DNA from: Plutella xylostella
Taxonomy: Eukaryota > Arthropoda > Insecta > Lepidoptera > Plutellidae
Reading direction: 5' to 3'
NCBI RefSeq assembly: GCF_932276165.1
Contig: NC_064006.1
Span: forward strand, 5,222,501 to 5,286,500
DNA: 64,000 nt
Positions 31,530 to 43,970 of this stretch are shown here, piece after piece; position 1 is the first letter of the stretch; each line of letters opens with the position of its first letter. A program made the position numbers and the translations under genes. Below the pieces are notes generated by a model. The model searched no databases. It saw only the letters and a list, made by a program, of their open reading frames with translations, and was not told the origin of the DNA.

Positions 31530-32240
31530 CACTGTGTATTTTTTTATTTTTAGGTATCATATGGATCACTTAGTAATTCTAGTAAAACATAGAATAACTA
31601 GTACAGTGTAAAACTAAGTCCACATGCGGTATGTGGCTACCAAGAACCATTACTACTTATACAATGACATACAGGGTGTACTTATGAACTAATATTTTAT
31701 TCCCAGCTCAGTCCATTTCCTAGACAACTCAATTAGTGCTCGGTTACTCAACAACAAAGCTCCGCAAACAGCTACTTTATAAACAAGCTAGTTACAAACA
31801 GTGAGACCGAATCTCGGCGTTTACACAGACGCGACATATCCGCTTTGACTTCATACTCCTGTTTACACCGACTACTCTAACTCATATCGCTAAAGCATAA
31901 CAAACATTTTCGCTTGGCTTTTCAGCACACTGAAAATTGTGTAAACTAGAAACCATACTGAACATAACCACATAAAGAGTCTTATGTGAATTGTAAAAAG
32001 GCTGGTTTTAGATTGTGCGAAGCGCAGGGTTGAGTTGGTTTATAACCGCTTTTACATTTCATTGTGTTCGTCGGACAACTAAGAACACTAGATTACGCTA
32101 CTAAAATGTAATAGAATTCAGAGATTTCAGGTAGATCAGGCAATACATTTCTAGTCTAATTATATAAAAGCATCAGTAGATTGCCATTATGGCTATTGAG
32201 AATCTGACTGTTTTAAAGTTGCCCTTTAAAAAGTATGAAA
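31530..32240. other. Non-coding stretch
   Basis: No gene or clear repeat recognised. Confidence 0.4.
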
Positions 32241-32241
32241 G

Positions 32242-32396
32242 AAGAAAATTCTGAGATGATGTTCATAGGATAATAATTATGGTCATGTGCCACAAATATT
32301 CTAACGTAACTAACTGATTTATATTCATATGCAAAGTTGCGTATAATGACCACGACTATTTTTATTTATCCTATAAACATCATCGCAGAATTTTCA
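32242..32396. mobile_element. Fold-back MITE
   Basis: GAAAATTCTGAGATGATGTT and AACATCATCGCAGAATTTTC are inverted arms with about three mismatches, extended by CATAGGATAA/TTATCCTATA. Confidence 0.7.
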
Positions 32397-32738
32397 CTTG
32401 TGTTAGTCTATGACCTTTAAAAATACGCGAAAAAAAATGCTTCTTCATAGAAGCATTGTTGGTCACGAGACTTTTAGTTCAGCATGACTCCCAGAGTCAC
32501 CCTCTGCCAGTCAGTATTATACCACTTTAGCAACACCATATAGAATAGAAACCTCACTACAATCTCTGCGTACTCTGCCCAACGTAAGAATCAAAGGTCT
32601 GGCGAGATGCCAACTGGAGTCGGCTAGTAAACCTCGTTTGATCACCTCGCTCGCCCACTTTTGCCTCCACCGTCTACCTAAGTACACCTTTGTACTCCTG
32701 GTCACCAGCATCCGTACCTACTGGCACTAATTACTTAG
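32397..32738. other. Non-coding stretch of higher GC
   Basis: A 64-codon minus frame (32517-32711) is open but matches no family I know. It may be a fragment of an unrecognised transposon. Confidence 0.35.
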
Positions 32739-32895
32739 GGTGCTTACATAGAAAATCGGGTTCCCTGTAACCTGATTATGCGAAAGCGCTCACTCAAGGA
32801 GCATTTTCCGGATTTTTAAATGTCATGAGCGCTGTTGCATAATCAGGTTACTGGTACAGTTAGATACACGGAACCCGATTCTCTATGTAAGCACC
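32739..32895. mobile_element. Fold-back MITE
   Basis: GGTGCTTACATAGAAAATCG and CGATTCTCTATGTAAGCACC are inverted arms. GTAACCTGATTATGC/GCATAATCAGGTTAC and AGCGCT extend the pairing to more than 50 bp. Confidence 0.8.
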
Positions 32896-33076
32896 ATTAC
32901 AGTGAGTTCCTCAAACATACATACGCAGATAAACATATTTGTATAGTCCTGTGTAGTACATGAACCTCCGACAAGACTAGAGGGTTTTTTGTTGGATGGC
33001 GAACGGCTCATGATACAGCATAAACATTTAACACTGATTACTGGCTTTTCTAACGCTCATTGGCTTTCACTAAGTT

Positions 33077-33223
33077 TGTGCCAATTTCGGCATAGTGGGT
33101 TGGAGCATAACCAGGGATTATTGCTTGACTTTTGGCACATCTGTCAGGAATTTATTTGGAGATGGCCAGTATATTTGATTAAACTTTCCATGGTTACGAT
33201 CTAACTGACTATGGAGAAATTGT
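33077..33223 (+). mobile_element. Fold-back MITE, GTGCCAATTT family, copy 2
   Basis: Same layout as 30594-30743 (GTGCCAATTTCGGCATAGTG … CATGGTTACGATCTAACTGA), with a decayed right end. Confidence 0.75.
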
Positions 33224-33827
33224 AGCTAAGATTACTAAATGTACCTACTTAATTTCTAGTATCTATTTGTTACTGACAGCCACTGCCGGCTACCTGTCTA
33301 AGGTCTACAGGCCAAAGGGCGCATAAAAACTGTTAAACAAATAAAACAAATCTGGCTCACACCTAACCCTAAACTACAGGCTCGTAAAACACGACACCAT
33401 CTGACAAAAACTTAACCCTATCAAATTAAGCTAACCGTACTCTTGTTGTGCGCTTTGACGTAAACAGACGTTTTAGTACGGTAATAGTCGGTGGACGAAA
33501 AAAAAGGTTTAGCCAAGTGTATATTTTATATTTTTGACTGATGGTTCCGTAAGTTTAGTTGTTACTTTTTTAATCTGTTTCTCTATATTTTTACCTTCAA
33601 AAGACTCTAAAACAACCTGTCCGCTGCTTGAAGGAAAGTTGAAGGGATGTATAGGGATGTTTCGTTGCTGCCCAAGATCGTGACATTGGGATTGCTGACT
33701 TCGCAGGGTGCGGAGGTGGACGTACGTACATACTTATACAATACAGGGTTTTGGAACACCTAAATGTGTGCCAATGTTTATAGCAATATCTACCAGATAC
33801 CCTTTGGATGGAAAAGAGAGTTGAAAA

Positions 33828-34066
33828 TACACTCACAGGCAATGAAAATGATCCACAGAGAAAAACACCAAATTACTTCTAAACGGAAAAAGCTAGGTTA
33901 ATTATGCCTTCTGCAGCATTGGAGTACATTTAACAAAGCATCAGGATATAATCAACTAAAAACAGTAATATATTTTTTTCAAATTTCAAATTAAATGTTT
34001 GAAAAAATTGGGGTCTTTTGGTGTCGGCATTTTCTGAGTGGAACTTTTTCATCGCCTGTGAGTGTA
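33828..34066. mobile_element. ACTCACAGGC-type fold-back MITE, copy 2
   Basis: TACACTCACAGGCAATGAAA and CATCGCCTGTGAGTGTA are inverted termini. Inner GATCCACAGAG and CTGAGTGGAAC also pair. Confidence 0.75.
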
Positions 34067-34465
34067 GTTAGGCTGTAGCTGTGGTGCGAACGTATAACTA
34101 AACTCACGTATATTTAAAAATAGCTGTAGTAAGGAACCCTAAAATATAAGATGTAATAGCGTGGACGTGCGACACGTGTGCGGACGTTCCAGCAACTTGT
34201 TAATTGATGTTCTAAACGTTAATAAAACGTTGTAAAAACGTTTTAATAAAAACAACCGACGAAAAAAGTGGCCTGGTTATGAAACCGGCTGAAACAAAAT
34301 GGAGGCAAAACAAACACAGGTTGTTTACTTATCAGTCTTATTGCTAGATAATTAGGTAATTTGTGATTGCGCTAATTTTATATAGAAATAATAATTAGTA
34401 AGTACCTATACTATGTCCGTGGAAATTAAAAGGCCAAAGAAAAACGCATCACATTACCTATTGTT

Positions 34466-34648
34466 CTTCTAGTACAGGTTTGATAGATTATCGAAAACTA
34501 TAAAAGTTTAAGTTTTCTCACATACAAAGTAGCGCCTCTAGCAGAAACTAGCATGAAACTTTTGACAGATATAATGTATGCAGGTGACAGAAGAAAACCA
34601 AAACTTGTTTCGTTTACGTAAATTGCAAAACCCGTACTAAAGGCCCTG
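34466..34648. mobile_element. Fold-back MITE, copy 2 of the 20152 family
   Basis: Same end words (CTTCTAGTACAGG … CCCGTACTAAAGG) and the same inner CTAGCATGAAACTTTTGACA as at 20152-20301. A 35-bp insert distinguishes it. Confidence 0.65.
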
Positions 34649-34886
34649 ATAATGATAAGTAAAACATACTTACTCAAAAATCTCATCAACAAAATACTTA
34701 CTAAGAATGCCGAAGCCCATCTTGACGATGCACTGTCAGGCGAGTACATTTACATTTCAGTAGCATAAACTTGTGATATGTTTCCCTACTACCTGTTTAT
34801 AAACGTCGGAAACTGTGCTGCGTTCACACCGAACAACCAACTTTTACTTTATTATTTACTGGAATGATATTCTATGCATGTACGGT

Positions 34887-34996
34887 CAGCTGCATAAGTA
34901 ACTGTACACTTTTGTTCCTTGTCAAACTAGCTACATAACAAACTGTCAATGTTTTAATTGGCAGTTTGACAAGGTACAAAAGTGTACAGCTACTTA
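34887..34996. mobile_element. Fold-back MITE
   Basis: AGCTGCATAAGTAACTGTAC and GTACAGCTACTTA are inverted. ACTTTTGTTCCTTGTCAAAC/GTTTGACAAGGTACAAAAGT extends the pairing. Confidence 0.75.
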
Positions 34997-35242
34997 CCTA
35001 CTTACTTTCTGCCTGCTGCCCTATGGTTCTTCCTATATCCCTATTCAATCTTTGTAATATAAGCAGTGATTTATTTTGGAGGTGAGCCCCACTTAAATTT
35101 ATTTATGTACTAACCATACCTATCTATTTCCCGCGACCTTCGCTTCGCTCTGGTTGTTTCATAAGGTCGCTTCTCTCTCCTCAAACTCATATCTCCTTCA
35201 TTCCCTTTCCAGAGGGAGCTCTCTTTCCACTCTTCTCCCTTT

Positions 35243-35513
35243 CACGGCTGAATGGCGTAGTGGTTAGTGACCCTGACTGCTATGCCGAAGGTCCCGGGTT
35301 CGATTCCCGGCTGGGGCAAATATTTGTTTAAAGACAGATATTTGTACTCGGGTCTTGGTTGTTGATATTTATATTTAGTATCTATCTATCTATGTATTTG
35401 TGTAGATATATCAGTTGTCCGACACCCATAACACAGGTTCTGCCTAGCATGGGGTCGGATGACCGTGTGTGAGATGTCCCCACATATTTATTTATTTATT
35501 TATTTATTTATTT
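35243..35513 (+). mobile_element. tRNA-derived SINE, tail type A
   Basis: Complete head (TGGCGTAGTGG, GGTTCGATTCC) and A tail ending in (TTTA)n. TTTCAC next to both ends is a possible short target duplication. Confidence 0.85.
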
Positions 35514-35744
35514 CACTGTCATATTTCCTGTCCTTCCCTCCACTCCCCTCCTCTCCAACTTCTCATATGCCTTTTATCCCTGCCCTTAGCTGGGGAAGGA
35601 ACGGACGGGTAGGGATGAAATAGAAAAGTAGGAACGAAAAAGATAGTTAAGGTTTCTCTCATTTCTTTCGTTCTAACCCAAGTTCGGTACATCTATAGAC
35701 TCAACACTCAAGTAATCTCTTGCGAGTTATAAAACCTATAGACT

Positions 35745-35905
35745 TGCTCGTCCAGTGTCGTCAGAACGCGCCTCGGCGAGAAGCCGCCTTGTCTATGGCG
35801 CGTTTTATTTTAATTCCACTAAGCGCACGTGCGGCGCGGATTGTTTAACTCGAGGTTAATTCCGTCGATGCGCAGCCCTAATTGATTTCTAAACGTTTTC
35901 AGCGC
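35745..35905. other. GC-richer non-repeat island
   Basis: GTCAGAACGCGCCTCGGCG, GGCGCGTTTTATTTTAATTC and CCCTAATTGATTTCTAAACG are unlike the surrounding repeats. It holds TAATTG-type homeodomain sites and no coding frame. It is a candidate conserved non-coding element. Confidence 0.3.
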
Positions 35906-36295
35906 GTTTCTCAGAACAATGATGGCCAATTCAGTTCGGAAATTTTATTGTCTGATAGCTTTATGAAAGAAGACACTCTTAATGGATTGTTAAGAAGGTT
36001 ATAATTGGTCCGTTTGAAGAATTTATGGATTGGTAGCTAATTAGTGGTATTGGAGTGCCATTAACCTTTTCTTCTTCAAAGTATTTTTTTTATTCATCTT
36101 TGATCAGCAGTTTGTTAGATAAATAAGGTCGATGGTGGGTTTTGATGACTAAAACTGTAATTAGGAAGGTAGAACATATGTTTTGTATGTGCCTGAAGGT
36201 AAGCGTCTACCTATCGGAATCGTACGTATCGGACTAAACGGATTCTCATTAATTTAAGGAGAAACAGCGTCGATAATAAATAAATATAAATATGT

Positions 36296-36500
36296 TAGTC
36301 ATAACACTCTGGCGAAAAGTGGGTGCAGCAATGCACCTCTGCCTACCCCGCAAGGGAGTACATTAGTACAAGGCGTGAGTGCGCGTGTGTGTGTGTGTGG
36401 TGTGTGTATAAATATGTGGGGACATCTCACACACGGCCACCCGACCTCAAGCTAGGCAGAACCTGTGTTATGGGTGTCGGACAGCTGATATATCTACAGA
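36296..36500. mobile_element. SINE tail B fused to reversed SINE tail A
   Basis: Tail B (GGCGAAAAGTGGGTGCAGCA) ends at 36382 and a GT repeat follows. Then from about 36408 the reverse complement of tail A begins (GGGGACATCTCACACACGGC). No tRNA head is present on either side. Confidence 0.7.
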
Positions 36501-36534
36501 ATTTCATAGATAGATACATATTGAATATATAAAC

Positions 36535-36660
36535 GACAACCAGACACAAGGCAAACACAAATGCTCATCACACTAATGTTTGCCCTGGGCGGGATTCGAA
36601 CCCGCGACCCGCAGCTTCGGAAGCAGTTTCATTACCGCCATAGCTACGGTGCGGTGCCGT
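36535..36660 (-). mobile_element. tRNA-headed SINE fragment, third family
   Basis: On the minus strand GCACCGTAGCTATGGCGG (box A region) and GGGTTCGAATCCCGCC (box B) sit at tRNA spacing, then GGGCAAACATTAG. It is not foldable as a normal tRNA with a matching acceptor stem, so it is a SINE head. Confidence 0.6.
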
Positions 36661-37634
36661 CAATGCAGACATGATAATGCCGACGCACTTGTTTGAATTT
36701 CTATACAAAGAGTACTTTGTTCTTGTGTACAAATAAAGAATATTCTATTATCTATCTATCTAATACTGAATGCGATCCGTCCGTTGCGTACGATGCCAAA
36801 AGGTAAACGTTTACCTATAAGCTCCATAAATAAATGTGAAAGATGTCGGTGTACCTAAAAAAAGCAATGAATTAAATTTTCTAGAACCCTCCTACGTTAC
36901 CCATTATATGGCACCCATTTCGGTCGTCACTGTAAACATTCGTAAATAATTGTAAACTTTTCCTTGAACATGTAATTGCCACATCGAACGAAGCTATCAC
37001 ATCATCATCATGATCAACCCACACACGTCTACGGTATTTTCCACAACTTGCTGTTCTCGCCCATCCAGTCATCAACCACTTACAAGTAAGGCCTAGATCC
37101 TAGTAGATCTTTATCTAAGCAAGAACATAATTCCTATAAGTTTATCAAAATTAAATTATTTGTCTCATCTCATATTGTAGGAGATCATAAATTTAATTGT
37201 GATTAACTTTGTTGTACAAGATACCCTTAAAGAGCCATTGTGAAACTCAGTGTCAGCCAATTAAAAATCCATAGGTATATAAGTTCTGCTTAACTTGACG
37301 TTCTTACGTGTGAAACTATATATAATCGTACGCTCGGTCCAAGTCAGCTCGTATGAAGCGCACAATCTCTTACAGACAACCTTCTAAGCCCTCCATTCGA
37401 GTGTTCCAATAATATTTTATTGCGGACAATAATAAAGCAATTATTACAAATGTAACATTGATTTATACTGACTGCGGCCAAGTGGACGAAAAAGACGTGA
37501 GTGCAGAGCACTTGTGTTGCCAAAAGAATCGCACAAGTACAGGTGACGATAAAATGTTTTGAGTACCTACCCATATTAAAGTACTTAATATATATAACTT
37601 TGAATTGTATATTTGTGTATTTTTTCTATGGGCC
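36661..37634. other. Non-coding stretch with LINE-tail remnants
   Basis: AATAAAGAATATTC then (TATC)n at 36727-36760 looks like a LINE tail. CATCATCATCATGATCAACC at 37002-37020 is a reversed RTE-like tail. The rest is not recognised. Confidence 0.4.
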
Positions 37635-37682
37635 TCAGTTGCCTGAAAATAAACGTTTTTTTATTATTATTATTATAATATA
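37630..37682 (+). mobile_element. LINE 3' tail fragment
   Basis: TTGCCTGAAAATAAACG followed by (TTA)n is the same terminal layout as the full LINE at 23026-27345. Only the last 50 bp are kept. Confidence 0.55.
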
Positions 37683-38814
37683 GTACCCTAATATGGAAAT
37701 TTTAAAAAGACTTCTATAAGAGTATGTTATAGGATATGCAAAGATATTGAATTATAACCATTTAGAACAAATGAAGCAAAGTCGTAGTTACAACATTTAC
37801 ACAAACATAAAGCTTCATCTTAATAAAATATTATATAATAGATTTTCCCATGTAATGACATGTCCCAGAACACAACACAAACCACACCACACCAAAAGTA
37901 TGATCATATCATTATACAAACTGAGCCGCTTTATACATACATGCTTTTCCCTTGCTTCCTTCCTTTCCTTGCTCCACACTTTCTTCGCTGCGCCAAAACG
38001 TTTTTCGTGGGAATTTTGCGATTAAAACTACCTAGCCTTTGTGTTAGCCAAGTTGTTAGCTTCCTACATATCAAATTTAATCAAAAGTGGTTTAGCTGTT
38101 TTAGCGCAGCCACGCATTATACAGTATATTATTTATTTATTTATTTTATAATTGTCGGGTCACTAACAGCTATTCATTACACAGTAAAGTATTATAATTA
38201 TAGAATCAATAAGCCATTTAAAAGAGACCACTGATGGAATACAGAACAAGAAGAAAAAAAAAGTGATAAGCGCTTACTTAGTAAAACACACTATTTACGA
38301 GAAACATAGTACATACTACTATAATATAGTCACCTACTATATAGTAAAGTAATCTACTGGTTTACAAAATACAAAAAACAAAACTTAATTATGGTTTATC
38401 GCTTGCACCAAAAAATTGTCTGCTAATCGCCTGCCTCACCTTTGGAATGCTTGTGAAGAATAGATCCAGATCTACTTCGCGCTCCAGCTTATTGAATTTC
38501 CTACAGGATCGCAGGAGAAATGAGTTTGCTCTATAGTTAGTAGTAACCGCATTGGTATGGAATGTATTAGTCTATTAGAAGAACCTTCAGTATGATAACC
38601 ATCTCTACAAAATACTATGGGGAATAACAGTTTTGTGCTCTCCAGTACAGGCAAGAAGTGGTTTAGAATTGGGCAAGCGAACAACTCGAGTGCTCTAGCG
38701 GGCCACATTTAGACCACATTAGGGTTAATGGAGTAGGTATGCTGAATTTGATTTATCAAATACTAATTCTAGGTTTACACTTACAATATCTAGCTTTGCG
38801 ATTTATATAAGAAC

Positions 38815-38998
38815 TTGCTTGTTCGGCTCAAAAACTTTTCCCGATGTGGGAATTCCGCGATAAAAAGTAGCATTTGTATTAATCCAGGGTGTCACATAAC
38901 TGCATAACAAATTTCATTAAAAACGGTTCAGCCATTTTGACGTGAAGAAATAACAAAGATACACACATACTCACAAACTTTCGCCATTATAATAGGAC
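38815..38998 (-). mobile_element. Lep1-type Helitron fragment
   Basis: On the minus strand GGCGAAAGTTTGTGAG, TTCACGTCAAAATGGCTGAA and a degraded CCCGCA-type end. It is the same family as 13242-13428. Confidence 0.6.
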
Positions 38999-38999
38999 A

Positions 39000-39906
39000 T
39001 GTTTCGTAAAAATAAAACAGAACAGTTTGAAATTATACAAATTAAAATATATAATGAATCAAAAAAAATATTAGCAATGGAAAATTACACACCCGTCGGA
39101 TGCAAGTTTAGTTTTCAGATTGACGAATACTTCCAAGAATTTTATTCAATCAAAAGTTATATTTCCCAACAGCCGTTTCTATTCAACAAACAGTAAAAAA
39201 TACAGGAAGCAGGATTCAAACACATAGTGGAAACACGTAGAAATGCGTAAAACTAAAACGAACCGTGATTGTTTGACGTAGCATCAAAATATAGCGCTTT
39301 TTGATGAACGCTCAACTCAACAACATGCCACTGTGGAAGAAACTCACCTATTCTTTCAACTAATATTTAAGCCCGTCATAGACTTAGCTATAATATATTA
39401 ATATATCGTACTATAATATATTTTATAGCAAGCTACCACACACTGAGAATAATAAATATAAATGATATATATTTTGCCTTCATTAATTGATGGTCGTCCT
39501 AGTGTTCGCATGTATATTGCTTACATAGTACTTCGTGATTAAAAATATTAATATATATTACAGCTAGGTCTGTGACGGGGAAAATGGGCAAGGTGAAGTT
39601 TTTATGAATTTAATGTTAAATTAAAGCAACATACTATGCCATACATGTTACATTATTATGACCTTATACACCTTACATTATTATGCATCACGTCCCCATG
39701 CTCGGGCACAGGCAGTGGACCATTGAAGGAAGGCTTTAGGCCTGAGAGTTATACATAAGTATATAGAAGTTAAATTGTACCTTGTATAGAAATATGCGTT
39801 TCTTCTGTGATCCTAGTCGACCATTTAAAGTTATTTGCTGTCCAATAAAATTATAACGTTATTCAACATGCATTATATTCTATCTCTACCTTAATAATTG
39901 ACAGAC
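39000..39906. other. Non-coding AT-rich stretch
   Basis: No gene recognised. At 39684-39745 a reversed RTE tail remnant (ATCACGTCCCCATGCTCGG) is visible. Confidence 0.45.
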
Positions 39907-39908
39907 TA

Positions 39909-40041
39909 AGGGCCACTTGCACCAACATATTAAATCTAGATTTAGTGTTAAATCTCGATTTAGTGTCAAATTTTATATGGACTGATGTTGCTTAAATCGA
40001 GATTTGACACTAAATCTAGATTTAATATGTTTCTTGGCCCT
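39909..40041. mobile_element. Hairpin MITE, AGGGCCACTTGCACCA type
   Basis: Arms AGGGCCACTTGCACCAACAT and TTCTTGGCCCT with a long inner palindrome (AAATCTAGATTTAGTGT, reversed as ACACTAAATCTAGATTT). The pairing covers about 55 bp per arm. Confidence 0.8.
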
Positions 40042-40410
40042 AAGTGCCCATTTGTCCATAGTCTCCATCATTGAGTATGAATGGTCTGGAGACGAAATAG
40101 GCAGACGTTCCCCTCTGGCGGGGTGGTAGGCCAAAAAGGCCCACCGATTTATAAAAACTAGTTGCAGTCTCAATTTTCACTAGACTCAATCTAGTTGGCA
40201 AAGCGTTCGTTTCATAGAAAATGATTTGTTTACATACTAAAATGACAGCTTCAATTTATAGAATATCCGGATTCCGGATTTGATCTCAGATTTGGTCATG
40301 GTTTATTGTTATTAGCTGTTTCCTAGCAACCAATGTCAAAAAATGCAATAGTGATGTACCGGTATGTAGATATGTATTAATCGACAAAAAAGGTCATAGT
40401 TGGGAAGCGT

Positions 40411-40668
40411 CCGTAGTCGAATTGGCTTCAGTAATCGTAACTGATCACTGAGGTTAAGCAACAACTGACACGGTCAGCCATTGGTAGGTACAGCATGAGT
40501 TACCGATTTCAAATGGTTCTTTTCTGGACGCTTCCGTGCTTCGGACGGGACGTTAAGCCGTGGGTCCCGGTTGCTGCTTCGGCAGCAGTCGTTAAGCCTA
40601 GTCAGAGGCCGCCCGAAGGGGCGGCTTGAAAGCATCTGACAGTCGGGTTGCCCACTTACTCGACAACT
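40411..40668 (+). mobile_element. 5S-rRNA-derived SINE, second copy, 3'-truncated
   Basis: CCGTAGTCGAATTGGCTTCA, then TCACTGAGGTTAAGCAAC, CGGTCAGCCATTGG, a 13-bp insertion in the C-box region, and CTGCTTCGGCAGCAG. It stops at CCGACA-like bases about 110 bp before the normal RTE-type tail. Confidence 0.85.
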
Positions 40669-41109
40669 TCAGTGCATTGTACTCATTCAAAAACGGCGAT
40701 ACGGCTCGCGACCTATCACGTGAGTATAAATGTACAGCCAAAAGCGGGTGACTTCGTTTATTAATCATTCCTAATTAAATTTAACTATACCTAATTAATT
40801 TGAAATTATATAGTATTTCTAACCCATGTTCTCGAATTCATCGATAACACTTATCGATAATTGTCACATCCATTGGCAAGAAAAATGAAGACACTGTGTT
40901 CATTATTAAATGTCACTTCACGTAACCCTTATTGCTGGGAATTAAAACTCATAATGATATGTCCCATGAGACATAATCATGGTAAACGGTAAAATTTCCC
41001 CCCGCAAAAATTGGCAGACTTTTTTGTATCAAGAAAGATCGCTATGACGCTTCCCGAGGGTACACCCGAGTCCGCGTTGTTCTATGGTCTCCATATTCAT
41101 AAATTAAAC

Positions 41110-41204
41110 GTCATCTCCATATAAAATTCATGACAGATGTGTAAAAAATCAACCACTACTTACTCCCTGGTTATGCTCGAATCGACTATGGAGAAATTGG
41201 CACT
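41110..41204 (-). mobile_element. Fold-back MITE, GTGCCAATTT family, copy 3, truncated
   Basis: CGTCATCTCCATATAAAATT is the reverse complement of the inside of copy 1. The retained end reads TATGGAGAAATTGGCACTT. Confidence 0.65.
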
Positions 41205-41326
41205 TAAGCGGTAAACTAAGATTATGCGGCATTACAGGATCAGCGCCTAAACTGAGATTAAATCTATTGCTGTCATGCTCAGTCATTATAACAGTACTTA
41301 ATGGATTTAAGCTCGATCGATATATA

Positions 41327-41481
41327 ATTTGTTCTCGGGTCTTGGATGTGCCCGTAAAATGGCTATAGGCCCGAACCCCCCCCCGCCCCCATTGGGACTA
41401 ACATAACACTGGCGAAAAGTGGGTGCCGCAATGCACCTCTGCCTACCCCGCAAGGGAGTACATTAGTACAAGGTGTGAGTG
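41327..41481 (+). mobile_element. SINE fragment, tail type B without head
   Basis: TTGTTCTCGGGTCTTGGATG, a CCCCCCC run and GGCGAAAAGTGGGTGCCGCA to GGTGTGAGTG. The tRNA-like head is lost. Confidence 0.75.
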
Positions 41482-41499
41482 TTTGTTTGTTTCGATATA

Positions 41500-42480
41500 T
41501 AAGAATAGGCGCAAGACTCCCTAAATTTACTTCTGTTTGGCTATGACTGTTGCACACGTATACAAGCTAGAAGATGTAATGTTGACTACGTAGATAGATT
41601 AATGATTGATTGATAGTTTATTTGGACATTTCAACGTGCACCTAACGTTGGGAGGTCCTGGAGGGTTACTCTAAAGAAAGATAGAAAGAAAGAAAAGGAT
41701 TTTATTTACTCTAGTTATACAACAAATCGAACGAGAGCTGTAATGAAATCGGTACATTTTCAAGACAGAATCGTGGTTGGCGGAGTAGAGCTTCGTTTAT
41801 CGTTAGGTAGAGTAGAGTGACCCCCCGAACAATTTGTTTTGACAAGTAGTAGGTACCTAGTTCGTAATAGATTCTGTTTCTGATAGAGGTAAAATTGTTT
41901 ACATAGAAGCGACAACAAGGTACTTATTATGAAAATACGTGTTTATTGAATGTCTATCAACATTAGGTTGGTAAATTCCAGCTGTCAATTTTGTTTAAAA
42001 ATTAAAGACATTACCGGTAGGGTAAAACGTGCACTTTACTAAGTTAGTTGAAGTTGAATGGGTAGGTAGGCAAAGGTATAGGCACTTATTTAAAGGTAAA
42101 TATTATGAAGTTTCTCTAATATAACGAGTATAATATTTTATATATAAGTATAACAAAAATAAAATACGGTTACAACTTACAACGAATGCCAAAGAATGAA
42201 TGAATACACAAAAACAATCTATCTATACCTAGGACAAGGGGTACCCACACATATTTAAACAATCCCTTGGTTTTAATTACCTTAAAAAAAACTTTGCGTG
42301 AAACACGAACCGATAAACACAATATAAACATCTAAACGAGTTTATGATAGCCGTTTCAGAATAAAACAAGCGTTTAGTGACACGGCGGGTTGCTAGACAA
42401 ATAAACGAATCACAACGTTAGGACATGTGGCTTAGAAGTTTGGAAACGTACGTTTATAAAACAGCGTAGCGCGTTGCATA
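41500..42480. other. Non-coding stretch
   Basis: No gene recognised. A (GAAA)n patch at 41665-41700 beside GGATTTTATTTACTC looks like a reversed LINE tail. Confidence 0.4.
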
Positions 42481-42637
42481 AAGCTGCGTACACACCGGGC
42501 CAACGAACGCCCAACGAACGCCAACGGTTATCCCAACGATGGATATTTATCATACATAATACAGGGCAGATTGCAGCAACGAAGGCCAACGTAACCCGTT
42601 CGTTGGCCTTCGTTGGTCCGGTCTGTACAGGGCTTAA
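42481..42637. mobile_element. Fold-back MITE, CCAACGAACG type
   Basis: GCGTACACACCGGGCCAACG and CGTTGGTCCGGTCTGTACAG are inverted ends. GAACGCCCAACGAACGCC inside matches the reversed CGTTCGTTGGCC near 42598. Confidence 0.7.
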
Positions 42638-42639
42638 GG

Positions 42640-43160
42640 ATCACAGTTGAAAAATACACTCTCGAGCAATGAAAAAGTTTCATTGACTACATTCTAGGTA
42701 CTTAGTGGGTATTGGGAGGTAGGTTCAAAAAATTGGATTGGCATGAAGAGGGCGTGAAACGTCATAGTTTTGGGAAAAACGCTTATAGTTAAACGGAGGT
42801 TATGTTTTTTTTTCAGTCGGCGGCGCTAGTTTGTCTTTAGCGTACCACACTTAATAGCCAGCAATATTTTTTACAGTAGCTAGACTAGGTATTTTAGAAC
42901 CACGGAGGTAGATTAAACTCATCCAATTGTGTGTAGTTTCTGCAATGAAATAACTTATAATAATAATAATAATAATAATAACTTAAATTTAACATTATAG
43001 AGCCAGCGGCACCGTACGAAGATTAGTCGCCCTTCTTCGCAGGCAGATATACCAGCCTACGCAACACATAAAAATAGTATATACTATAGTGTATTGTATA
43101 CATACGTTATTCGACAAACGAACCATTTATTTCCCATTACAGACTCATTGAATACAGCAC
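42640..43160. other. Non-coding stretch with MITE arm and (TAA)n
   Basis: 42651-42690 is one arm of the ACTCACGGGC MITE family (AATACACTCTCGAGCAATG). 42958-42981 is a (TAA)n microsatellite. Confidence 0.45.
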
Positions 43161-43189
43161 AAAATAACTAATACGAGTAGGCATTCCCT

Positions 43190-43470
43190 ATAATAAAAAG
43201 CCATTTGAAAAGCCAAAGCACCCAACTTTTCGCCTCCAACACGTAACCTCGACACGTCTGCTGCGAATTCGACGACGATTGAGAACAAGTATCTATCAAA
43301 AGACGCTCACTCCGAAGCGGCCATTGCTGGGTAAAATGTACAATTACGCGAAAACGTGACGGTTGGCCGCCATTACGGGAAACGGAAAGAAAGGTAATCA
43401 AAAGAGCGCGCGCAATAGGCGGAAACTGAAGACGTTGGTGTTGCCAACTTTACGGCACGCCAAGTAAGTA
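43190..43470. other. GC-richer island, possible untranslated exon or regulatory block
   Basis: Not a recognised repeat. The plus strand ends in GCACGCCAAGTAAGTATT, a good splice donor context (CAA/GTAAGT). The 77-codon minus frame over it resembles no known protein. Confidence 0.25.
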
Positions 43471-43799
43471 TTTAATTTATGTATTTAACCTTTTTTATTA
43501 CGGATATTTATTAAAACACTCAAATTGAAATGTTTACCTATATACTCAGGGAATCTACTACTTGAGGTTATTTTCTACGTATAAACTTATTAACTAGATA
43601 GCTAGTTATTAGTACTTACAAAGAAACTTACAGATAGACAAAGATGAGTACTTACTCATCCGCATACAATCTTTCACATATTTTTTGCTTAGTTAATTTT
43701 CCTTCTCCCTGAAACTAGCAGGTATTCCTTCATCATCTACAAGCTACTGTCTACAACTCATCTTCATTCTACTCCAATTAATTAATTTTCTCATCTGGC

Positions 43800-43970
43800 A
43801 ACTCCAAACAAGAGCAAAACGAAGCGGGGCGGAGTGGGCCGGGCGGGAAAAAAAGTGGAAATAATTCGCTAATCACGTAATTGGTCGCAACCGAACCGGA
43901 AAACAAATTTCCTATTATTGGCCGCGATCGGGGGAGCCTTCCGATTTATGTTTCTTGTTTTAAAAAGAGC
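43800..43970. other. GC-richer non-repeat island
   Basis: GCGGGGCGGAGTGGGCCGGG followed by CTAATCACGTAATTGGTCGC and TTATTGGCCGCGATCGGGG. It holds TAAT-type and CCAAT-type words and no reading frame. It is a candidate enhancer. Confidence 0.3.
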
